DNA from: Candidatus Cloacimonadota bacterium | GTDB taxonomy: Bacteria > Cloacimonadota > Cloacimonadia > Cloacimonadales > TCS61 | DNA: 6,257 nucleotides | Assembly: GCA_030596265.1 (NCBI GenBank) | Contig: JAUVKM010000137.1 | Location: 1-6,257 of the forward strand | Direction of reading: 5' to 3' | Part shown: piece after piece, positions 1 to 4,758 of the stretch | How the letters are laid out: every line of letters begins with the position of its first letter | Position numbering within the stretch: position 1 is the first letter of the stretch | Translations under genes and position numbers: made by a program | Notes under the pieces: model-generated | Database searches by the model: none | Seen by the model: only the letters and a program-made list of their open reading frames with translations | Told to the model about the DNA's origin: nothing

Positions 1-755
1 AATTGAGAAATTGGATCCGGCATACCAAAATAAACCATTGCTAATTCTGCTAAACCTTCATCTACCCACGTTTCTTCATTTATATCTCCACCCCAATGGA
101 TAAGGTGTTCCAATTCATGTGCAAGAACAGAGATTCTAATGGGATCAGTTGGATTTAAAGGATGACATGTCATATAGATCATCTCACATTCGTTGCTGTG
201 TCCGGGTGGATTCATCATTTGCGCTTCTGCTTCTGTAACCTGGTCGTAACTGCTGAAATATCCATCAAACGTACTTCCTCCATAAGAGCCAAGAGCAGAA
301 TAAAAAACAATAAGTCTGGGATCATTATCCAATTCATCGGGCATCTCACCAAAATGCAAAGTATCCATTTCTACTACTCCGTAGTCATCTCCATTCATAG
401 TTTGAAATTCCAGGTAATTGAAAACTTCTTGAACATCTGCTTCATCCATATTAACTTGCCATTCACAATCCGCAACAAACACATAACAATGTTCACCAAC
501 GGCTCTGCATGTTGCCGGAATCTGAATCCATCCGGGAGGCATAACTGATAAGTCATAACGCCAATAAGTATGTGTGTCTTCTACTTCATATTCACGTGAT
601 TCTCGAGATTGTTTGATCTGCTTATGGAATTCCATATCAGCAACTCGTTGTGATTCACCTTTTATATGTGTTTGAAATTCTGAAAATGATTCGAAATTAC
701 CGGCAAATAATGTAAAAGCAACCATCATAATTAAAAAAGCAATAATGATTTTCAT
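1..755 (-). CDS. Secreted zinc metallopeptidase, M30 (hyicolysin)-like, partial (C-terminus outside window)
   Basis: An open frame starts at ATG 755-753 and runs off the left edge, giving 251 residues without a stop. A GAGAGGG-type ribosome binding site at about 760-766 supports this start. Residues 1-18 form a Sec signal peptide: Lys2, a hydrophobic core, and likely cleavage after LFA. The next residue is Gly, so it is not a lipoprotein. The zincin motif HELEH is at residues 213-217, followed by IHWGG and then WVDEGLAELA at 230-239. Glu233 in that stretch is the probable third zinc ligand. An Asp-rich FGEMPDELDNDPR segment and GYFSSYD before the active site are typical of M30-like peptidases as I know them. 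Five cysteines (83, 90, 97, 190, 197) could form disulfides after export. The product is probably periplasmic or extracellular and degrades protein. FCB-group members often carry C-terminal repeats or sorting domains on such proteins, but that part is not visible. Family assignment is by motif only; another gluzincin family is possible. Confidence 0.82.
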   Translation of the reverse strand, partial: MKIIIAFLIMMVAFTLFAGNFESFSEFQTHIKGESQRVADMEFHKQIKQSRESREYEVEDTHTYWRYDLSVMPPGWIQIPATCRAVGEHCYVFVADCEWQVNMDEADVQEVFNYLEFQTMNGDDYGVVEMDTLHFGEMPDELDNDPRLIVFYSALGSYGGSTFDGYFSSYDQVTEAEAQMMNPPGHSNECEMIYMTCHPLNPTDPIRISVLAHELEHLIHWGGDINEETWVDEGLAELAMVYFGMPDPISQ

Positions 756-784
756 AAATCCCTCTCTTTTTATTTTCTATCAAA

Positions 785-800
785 CAGTGAATTTGCACTG
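785..800. promoter_or_regulatory. Short dyad upstream of the metallopeptidase gene
   Basis: CAGTG at 785-789 and CACTG at 796-800 form a 5-bp dyad with a 6-bp centre. It lies 30 bp before the metallopeptidase start and just after the terminator at 812-841. It could be an operator or a 5'-UTR hairpin. I could not identify a convincing promoter pair in the same stretch, so a regulatory role is only inferred from position. Confidence 0.25.
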
Positions 801-811
801 CTGCTGTAAAG

Positions 812-841
812 AAAAAAAGCGTACAAATTTCTTTGAACGCT
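812..841 (-). terminator. Rho-independent terminator
   Basis: Read on the minus strand, AGCGT (841-837) pairs with ACGCT (822-818) and CAAA (835-832) pairs with TTTG (827-824). There is one T-T mismatch between the two helices and a GAAA loop. A run of seven T follows directly (818-812). This is a standard intrinsic terminator for minus-strand transcription. It lies downstream of the GIY-YIG gene and the two repeat units, and separates them from the metallopeptidase gene. Confidence 0.75.
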
Positions 842-852
842 AATTATTCAAC

Positions 853-903
853 TGTCACACTGAGTAGTCCCGAATACTTTCGGGGTGTATCGAAGTGTCG
901 ATA
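853..903 (+). repeat. Palindromic repeat copy R1 (CACT/AGTG type)
   Basis: The copy reads TGTCACACTGAGT, then a variable arm, then TATCGAAGTGTCGATA. The arm is a perfect hairpin, CCCGAA (869-874) with TTCGGG (879-884) and a 4-nt loop. The outer ACACT and AGTGT are complementary. The last 16 bases (888-903) are themselves a dyad, TATCGA-AGTG-TCGATA. The same end is found in R3. Faces R2 across a 17-bp spacer. Confidence 0.85.
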
Positions 904-920
904 ACATTTTTATTCTTTAT

Positions 921-961
921 TATCCTTCGATACTTGGCTAAAGCCAAACTCAGGATGACAG
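921..961 (-). repeat. Palindromic repeat copy R2 (TCCT/AGGA type)
   Basis: On the minus strand this reads TGTCATCCTGAGT, arm, TATCGAAGGATA. The arm is TTGGCT (934-939) paired with AGCCAA (942-947). The ends match those of R1 except that the outer stem is TCCT/AGGA instead of CACT/AGTG. With R1 it forms an inverted doublet at 853-960: CTGTCA (852-857) pairs with TGACAG (956-961), CTGAGT (860-865) with ACTCAG (948-953), and TATCGAAG (888-895) with CTTCGATA (925-932). Confidence 0.85.
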
Positions 962-992
962 CATTTTTAAATTTTCAGCACAAACCTAACTC

Positions 993-1036
993 TGTCACAC
1001 TGAGTACGAGCAAAGCGAGGTATCGAAGTGTCGATA
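993..1036 (+). repeat. Palindromic repeat copy R3 (CACT/AGTG type)
   Basis: Same consensus as R1: TGTCACACTGAGT at 993-1005 and TATCGAAGTGTCGATA at 1021-1036. The central arm (1006-1020) pairs poorly, only GC-AAA-GC plus isolated pairs, unlike the other four copies. It ends 13 bp beyond the stop codon of the GIY-YIG gene and faces R4 across that gene. Confidence 0.83.
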
Positions 1037-1049
1037 CAGTTCATTCTAT

Positions 1050-1337
1050 TTACCATTTTTTCTTTGCTAGTTTTTTCAATAGCTCAAAATCATCTTGAAT
1101 TAGTGCTTCCTTTTTTGCACGTGACCAGCCTTTTATTTGCCTTTCTGCTGAAATAGCATTATATACATCATCGAAAAATTCTGAAAAAACTAACTCAACA
1201 GGTCTTCGTTTATTAGTATATCCTAAGATAGATCCTTGCTGATGTTCTGAGACTCTTTTCTCAATATTGGATGTTGATCCTGTATAATAACTACCGTCAG
1301 AACATTTTAAAATATATACCCAATAAGTTTTACCCAT
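1050..1337 (-). CDS. Standalone GIY-YIG endonuclease-family protein
   Basis: A complete 95-residue protein made of one GIY-YIG domain, the normal size for the small UvrC-like (COG2827/UPF0213) family. It opens with YWVYILKCSDGSYYTGSTSNI. The GIY position is VYI (7-9) and the YIG position is YTG (18-20). The conserved Arg28 and His32 (KRVSEH) and the metal-binding Glu65 in SAERQIKGW are all present, so the nuclease core looks intact. The C-terminus is Lys-rich and could bind DNA. There is no extra DNA-binding domain, signal peptide or membrane segment. The start ATG (1337-1335) is only 3 bp from repeat R4. The AAGGA at the end of R4 lies 6 nt before the ATG and is the only visible ribosome binding site. 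Members are implicated in DNA cleavage or repair, but the physiological substrate is generally unknown. The repeats on both sides raise the possibility of a role in their processing (inference). Confidence 0.9.
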   Translation of the reverse strand: MGKTYWVYILKCSDGSYYTGSTSNIEKRVSEHQQGSILGYTNKRRPVELVFSEFFDDVYNAISAERQIKGWSRAKKEALIQDDFELLKKLAKKKW

Positions 1338-1340
1338 TAA

Positions 1341-1384
1341 TTATCCTTCGATACATCCGGCAATGCCGGACACTCAGGATGACA
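1341..1384 (-). repeat. Palindromic repeat copy R4 (TCCT/AGGA type), supplies RBS of the GIY-YIG gene
   Basis: On the minus strand it reads TGTCATCCTGAGT, arm, TATCGAAGGATAA. The arm is a perfect 6-bp hairpin, TCCGGC (1356-1361) with GCCGGA (1365-1370). It fills the junction between the malic enzyme stop codon (3 bp away) and the GIY-YIG start codon (3 bp away). The terminal AAGGA doubles as a Shine-Dalgarno sequence for the GIY-YIG gene. No T-run follows on the minus strand, so it is not a typical terminator. Confidence 0.85.
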
Positions 1385-1387
1385 ATT

Positions 1388-2842
1388 TTACTTAACTTTA
1401 TTTATAGCCCATTCGATTGCTTCTTGCAGCATGTCATCAGGAGGAGTATCAATATAACCATTATCCATAACTAATTTTGTCATTCCTCTGGAATAATCAA
1501 TATCAGCTTTGGCTTTCTGAAATGCTTCATTCCATGTCATTTCAACACGAGCTACACCATCTTTGATCGCCTGCATTGCAACATCTGCAGCTTCTACTGC
1601 AAATACTCCGGCTTCATCCATTGTTGGAACGATATTTTCCGGATCGATTCCTCGTTTCTCTGCATAATCTGCCAGAGAATGCGCTGCCCTAATTGCCATA
1701 TTATCAGTTACCTTTCTGGCACGAACCATTAATGCACCTTTTAATATACCAGGAAAACCAATTGAATTATTCACCTGATTTGGGAAATCTCCGCGTCCGG
1801 TAGCAACAATAAAAGCTCCGGCTTCTTTGGCTGCATAAGGATATATTTCTGGAACTGGGTTAGCACATGTAAACACAATAGATTTGTCTGCCATGGTTTT
1901 TATCCATTCCGGTTTCACAGTATCGGGTCCCGGCGTGGAAAGAGCGATCATCACATCTGCTCCTACACAAGCTTCTGAGAATTCTGTTATCTTCTCTGGG
2001 TTTGTACTTTCACAAAGTTCCCATTTTCTGTAGAAACGTTTATCTACTTCGATGTCAGATCTGTTCGTATGCAATCCACCTTTAGAATCAAACATATATA
2101 TTTTTTTTGGATCTCCACCAGCCGCAATTATCAATCTGGCAATTGTGGAATTAGAAGCTCCAGCTCCCAACATCACGATCTTTACATCTTCAATTTTTTT
2201 CTCTGCCAGTTTTAGTGCATTGATAAGTCCGGCGAGAGTAACACATGCAGTTCCTTGTGCATCATCGTGCCAAACAGGAATATCGCATTCTTCTCGCAAT
2301 GTATCTAAAACTTTATAGCAATTTGGTTGAGAAATATCTTCCAAATTAATTGCACCAAAACTGTGTTGGCACATTTTCACGAAATCAATTATTTTTTGTG
2401 GATCGTTTTTTCCATTTGTATCTTTGCTATCTACACATAATGCAACAGCATCAACACCACCGAGGTATTTCATCAGGAAAGCTTTTCCTTCCATCACACC
2501 CAAACCACCAGGAGGTGTACAATCTCCATCTCCCAGAACACGTGTAGAATCGCTTACAACAGCTACCAGGTTTCCACGGTTAGAAAGATCAAAACTGGTA
2601 TCGTTATCATCACGGATCGTTGTGGATATTTTGGAAACTCCCGGTGTATACCAGACGTTAAACCAGTTAAATCCAAATACACCTGCTTTGGGGACCGTCT
2701 GGATCTTACCACCATAAAATTTGTGAGCGTCTTCCGACATTTTTTTAAGAAACATTGTTTTACCTGTGGCAATTTGCTCCTGTGAAAAATCATCAGGAAA
2801 AACCTCGTTTAAATTTGTGAGATCCATCTTTAATCTTTCCAT
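1388..2842 (-). CDS. Malic enzyme (NAD(P)-dependent, decarboxylating)
   Basis: A cytoplasmic enzyme of 484 residues that interconverts malate with pyruvate and CO2 using NAD(P). The N-terminal malic domain has the catalytic Tyr65 in WYTPGVS, Lys120 in VMEGKAF, and metal ligands Glu168-Asp169 (INLEDI) and Asp193-Asp194 (WHDDAQGTA). The Rossmann domain has GAGAS (226-230) with Asp252 at the end of the next strand, then CANPVPEI (326-333) and GRGDFPNQVNNSIGFPG (349-365). An acidic residue after strand two hints at NAD rather than NADP, but this is weak. Residues 104-115 read GDGDCTPPGG where most homologues I know have a GLGNIG-like glycine segment. The first Met is chosen because AAAGGAG lies 6 nt upstream; Met6 has no comparable site. 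It is last in the sucC-sucD-fumarase series and supplies pyruvate from fumarase-derived malate, or the reverse. It lacks the phosphotransacetylase-like domain of MaeB enzymes. Confidence 0.95.
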   Translation of the reverse strand: MERLKMDLTNLNEVFPDDFSQEQIATGKTMFLKKMSEDAHKFYGGKIQTVPKAGVFGFNWFNVWYTPGVSKISTTIRDDNDTSFDLSNRGNLVAVVSDSTRVLGDGDCTPPGGLGVMEGKAFLMKYLGGVDAVALCVDSKDTNGKNDPQKIIDFVKMCQHSFGAINLEDISQPNCYKVLDTLREECDIPVWHDDAQGTACVTLAGLINALKLAEKKIEDVKIVMLGAGASNSTIARLIIAAGGDPKKIYMFDSKGGLHTNRSDIEVDKRFYRKWELCESTNPEKITEFSEACVGADVMIALSTPGPDTVKPEWIKTMADKSIVFTCANPVPEIYPYAAKEAGAFIVATGRGDFPNQVNNSIGFPGILKGALMVRARKVTDNMAIRAAHSLADYAEKRGIDPENIVPTMDEAGVFAVEAADVAMQAIKDGVARVEMTWNEAFQKAKADIDYSRGMTKLVMDNGYIDTPPDDMLQEAIEWAINKVK

Positions 2843-2880
2843 AAACTACTCCTTTATTTTTAATATTTATTATTAATATA

Positions 2881-2965
2881 ATCCCTCTGCGACTTTGTCG
2901 CTTCTCCCCTTAACAAGGGGAGCAAATTTCTGTCCCCCTTCATAAGGGGAAATTAAAGGGGGTTT
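2881..2965 (-). repeat. Multi-hairpin C-run/G-run repeat after the fumarase beta gene
   Basis: Starting one base after the fumarase beta stop codon and reading on the minus strand, the element opens with AAACCCCCTT and then folds three hairpins: CCCCTT/AAGGGG (2935-2949), CTCCCCTT/AAGGGGAG (2904-2922) and GCGAC/GTCGC (2889-2901). The opening CCCCCTT (minus strand, 2962-2956) can pair with the AAGGGGG at 2940-2934 instead of the first hairpin. A second copy follows sucD. It may act as a 3'-end or stabilising structure. It lacks a T-run, so it is not a standard terminator. Confidence 0.8.
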
Positions 2966-2966
2966 A

Positions 2967-3515
2967 CTATCTTTTATACTCTTCAACACCTGCTTTGTAG
3001 ATATCATTTCCATATACATCATTTGCCACAACACATGGGAAGTTTTCTACTTTCATCTCTCGGATAGCTTCGGGTCCTAAATCTTCGTATGCTATCACTT
3101 TAGATTCTTTTATTGATTTGGCTACAACAACTGCTGCTCCACCTACTGCAGCTAAATAAACTGCTTTATTTTTTATCATAGAGTCTATTACAGCTTGGCT
3201 TCTTGGTCCTTTACCGATCATTGCTTTCATTCCAACATCTAAAAGTGCGGGAGCGTATGGATCCATTCTATAGCTTGTTGTAGGTCCGGCAGAACCAATT
3301 GGTTTTCCTGGAGGAGCTGGAGCAGGTCCTACATAATATATAATTTGTCCTTCTGCATCAAAGGGAAGTTTTTCTCCTTTCTCAAGAAGTTCAACAAGTC
3401 TTTTATGCGCAGCATCTCTTCCTGTATAAACTGTTCCTGTAATATAAACTTGATCCCCGATCTTCAATTTTTCCAAATCTTCGGTTTTTAATGGTGTGGT
3501 TAAATGTACTTCCAT
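2967..3515 (-). CDS. Fumarate hydratase, class I, beta subunit (C-terminal half)
   Basis: A protein of 182 residues, the usual size of the separate C-terminal subunit of two-gene class I fumarases. It pairs with the alpha subunit encoded just upstream to hydrate fumarate to L-malate. Visible family motifs are TGRDAAHKR (31-39), whose His37 is the family's conserved active-site histidine, GPTTSYRMDPY (77-87) with the substrate-binding Arg83, GKGPRS (101-106) and YEDLGPEAI (143-151). The start has AAGGAG 6 nt upstream. L(+)-tartrate dehydratase beta subunits (TtdB) are close relatives. Fumarase is preferred because the genes around it act on succinyl-CoA and malate. The gene ends in TAG and a multi-hairpin repeat begins immediately after it. 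Confidence 0.92.
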   Translation of the reverse strand: MEVHLTTPLKTEDLEKLKIGDQVYITGTVYTGRDAAHKRLVELLEKGEKLPFDAEGQIIYYVGPAPAPPGKPIGSAGPTTSYRMDPYAPALLDVGMKAMIGKGPRSQAVIDSMIKNKAVYLAAVGGAAVVVAKSIKESKVIAYEDLGPEAIREMKVENFPCVVANDVYGNDIYKAGVEEYKR

Positions 3516-3533
3516 TATTTTCTCCTTCTTTTT

Positions 3534-3715
3534 AGCAACGAACTATACGAACAAAAACTAACTAAAATAAACAAATTATTCATTTGTTGTTATGAAATTC
3601 GGAATTCTTTATTTTGAAAAATTCTTCTTTAAAAATTAAATCAATCATTTTTCTCTCTTTTAACTAACAAACTATTTTTTCTTCTTTGTTCGATCTGTTA
3701 GTTTTGTTCGTTGCT
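3534..3715. repeat. Long inverted repeat filling the gap between the fumarase subunit genes
   Basis: AGCAACGAAC at 3534-3543 followed by GAACAAAAACTAAC (3549-3562) is matched in inverted orientation by GTTAGTTTTGTTCGTTGCT at 3697-3715. The left arm has a 9-bp insertion relative to the right. An inner pair, CTAACA (3664-3669) and TGTTAG (3696-3701), could form a smaller hairpin. The approximately 130 bp between the arms are very AT-rich and hold no open frame or recognisable gene. It resembles a small non-coding repeat element. No transposase and no clear target duplication are visible. Confidence 0.6.
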
Positions 3716-3722
3716 GATTCTT

Positions 3723-4568
3723 TTATATCACAGCACTTTTATGACGAGCAGCATGACACTGAACATTCACGGCAACCGGCATGGAAGCAATATGGCAAGG
3801 TTTGGTAAGAATATGAACTGCCAAAGCTGTTGTTCTGCCGCCAAGCCCTTGAGGACCTATTCCCAGATTATTGACCTTTTCTAAAATTTCTTCTTCCACT
3901 TTTGCCCATTTAGGATCGGGATTTTTTTTTGTGAGTGAACGAAGCAATGATTTTTTTGCCAATAAAGCACTTTGTTCAAAGTTTCCACCCAAACCTACTC
4001 CTACAACAATAGGAGGGCAAGGGTTTCCCCCTGATCTGCTAACTCGATCTACAATAAATTCTACAACTCCTTTGATTCCATCAGCAGCTTTCATCATCTT
4101 CACTTCACTCATGTTTTCACTACCACCACCTTTTGGTGCAATCGTGATCTTGATCTTATCACCGGGTACGATTTCCGTATAAATAATTGCCGGTGTATTA
4201 TCTTTTGTATTTATTCGATCTATTATAGGGTCAGCAACCATAGATTTACGTAAATAACCGTCTTTGTAACCTTGTCGAACACCTTCATTTATTGCTTCAG
4301 TAAAGTCACCACCAACTATGTGAACATCTTGTCCTAACTCTACGAAGACAACAGCAATACCGGTATCTTGACAACTCGGCATTTTTTCAGTAGCAGCCAA
4401 TTTGTAATTTTCCAATAATATATCCAAAACACTTATTGCTGTGGGAGAATCTTCTTTTTCTTTGAATTCTTTTATCTTGGCAATTACATCTTCACCCATG
4501 TAGTAGTTTGCATCAATGCAAAGTTTTTTTACAACCGGTATCAATTCTTTAACGCTAATTTCTCGCAT
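3723..4568 (-). CDS. Fumarate hydratase, class I, alpha subunit (N-terminal, iron-sulfur half)
   Basis: A protein of 281 residues, matching the separate N-terminal subunit of two-gene class I fumarases of anaerobic bacteria and archaea. It carries the [4Fe-4S] cluster used as Lewis acid for hydrating fumarate to L-malate. All three expected cluster cysteines are present: Cys66 in MPSCQDTG, Cys184 in GGNPCPP and Cys271 in VQCHAARHK. PKGGGSENMS (145-154) is another family signature. Such enzymes are oxygen-labile, which agrees with an anaerobic lifestyle. The start codon is preceded by a very strong ribosome binding site. The alternative, L-tartrate dehydratase alpha (TtdA), shares these motifs; the central-metabolism neighbours favour fumarase. 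Unlike many two-gene fumarases, whose genes nearly touch, the beta gene begins 207 bp downstream beyond an inverted repeat. Confidence 0.94.
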   Translation of the reverse strand: MREISVKELIPVVKKLCIDANYYMGEDVIAKIKEFKEKEDSPTAISVLDILLENYKLAATEKMPSCQDTGIAVVFVELGQDVHIVGGDFTEAINEGVRQGYKDGYLRKSMVADPIIDRINTKDNTPAIIYTEIVPGDKIKITIAPKGGGSENMSEVKMMKAADGIKGVVEFIVDRVSRSGGNPCPPIVVGVGLGGNFEQSALLAKKSLLRSLTKKNPDPKWAKVEEEILEKVNNLGIGPQGLGGRTTALAVHILTKPCHIASMPVAVNVQCHAARHKSAVI

Positions 4569-4570
4569 AG

Positions 4571-4579
4571 GATCACCTC
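4571..4579 (-). promoter_or_regulatory. Strong ribosome binding site of the fumarase alpha gene
   Basis: The minus strand reads GAGGTGATC ending 2 nt before the ATG, with the GAGGTG core 5 nt away. This is a nine-base match to the anti-Shine-Dalgarno end of 16S rRNA, longer than the sites of the other genes here. It fixes the start codon and suggests efficient translation. Confidence 0.7.
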
Positions 4580-4610
4580 GTTAATTTATTTACAACTTTT
4601 ATTCTTTCAC

Positions 4611-4652
4611 TATCCTTCGTCCTTCCCCGACAAATCGGGGCTCAGGATAACA
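4611..4652 (-). repeat. Palindromic repeat copy R5, solitary (TCCT/AGGA type)
   Basis: On the minus strand it reads TGTTATCCTGAGC, arm, ACGAAGGATA. The arm is a perfect 6-bp hairpin, CCCCGA (4625-4630) with TCGGGG (4635-4640) and a CAAA loop. It belongs to the same family as R2 and R4 but has no partner copy nearby. Its ends are more diverged (TGTTA instead of TGTCA, ACGAAGG instead of TCGAAGG). It lies 43 bp upstream of the fumarase alpha start. Confidence 0.75.
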
Positions 4653-4678
4653 CTTATTAATTAATCTGATAAAAACCT

Positions 4679-4758
4679 TCTGTCTGCGGCTTTCTCCCCT
4701 TACAAAAAGGAGCTTTCTTTTTCCTGTCCCCCTTCGTAAGGGGGAATTGAAGGGGGTT
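4679..4758 (-). repeat. Multi-hairpin C-run/G-run repeat after sucD
   Basis: Second copy of the element at 2881-2965, in the same orientation and again starting directly after a stop codon. On the minus strand it opens AAAACCCCCTT, then CCCCCTT/AAGGGGG pairs perfectly (4728-4744). The next stem (4694-4712) has diverged, but in RNA it keeps eight pairs through two U-G wobbles. The third hairpin seen in the other copy (GCGAC/GTCGC) is lost. Confidence 0.8.

Larger units (their letters stand above)
993..1384 (-). mobile_element. Candidate compact element: GIY-YIG gene between inverted palindromic repeats
   Basis: The unit begins TGTCA at 993 and ends TGACA at 1384, with R3 and R4 facing inward and the GIY-YIG gene as almost the only content between them. 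The two ends pair: TGTCA (993-997) with TGACA (1380-1384), CTGAGT (1000-1005) with ACTCAG (1372-1377), and TATCGAAG (1021-1028) with CTTCGATA (1346-1353). A gene-less version with the same left and right end types lies at 853-960. I see no target-site duplication at 986-992 versus 1385-1391. Mobility is therefore inferred from architecture only. The alternative is that a common nuclease gene landed between two ordinary intergenic repeats. Confidence 0.35.

Noticed and set aside
162..548. Plus-strand open frame of 128 codons
   Set aside because: It lies wholly opposite the metallopeptidase gene, has no recognisable motif, and its composition is that of an antisense shadow.
853..1384. CRISPR array
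   Set aside because: The four repeat copies are in alternating orientation, contain internal palindromic arms that differ between copies, and have spacers of very unequal size with a gene in one. This does not fit CRISPR.
1341..1384. R4 as a rho-independent terminator of the malic enzyme gene
   Set aside because: The hairpin is not followed by a T-run on the minus strand, and its end overlaps the ribosome binding site of the next gene.
986..1391. Target-site duplication around the GIY-YIG unit
   Set aside because: Comparing the bases just outside TGTCA (993) and TGACA (1384) shows no convincing direct repeat. The same holds for the 853-960 unit.
3516..3722. Small gene or RNA between the fumarase subunit genes
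   Set aside because: No open frame with start and ribosome binding site and no known RNA fold is visible. The inverted repeat explains the structure seen.
3871..4182. Plus-strand open frame opposite the fumarase alpha gene
   Set aside because: It is antisense to a gene with clear family motifs and has no domain or ribosome binding site of its own.
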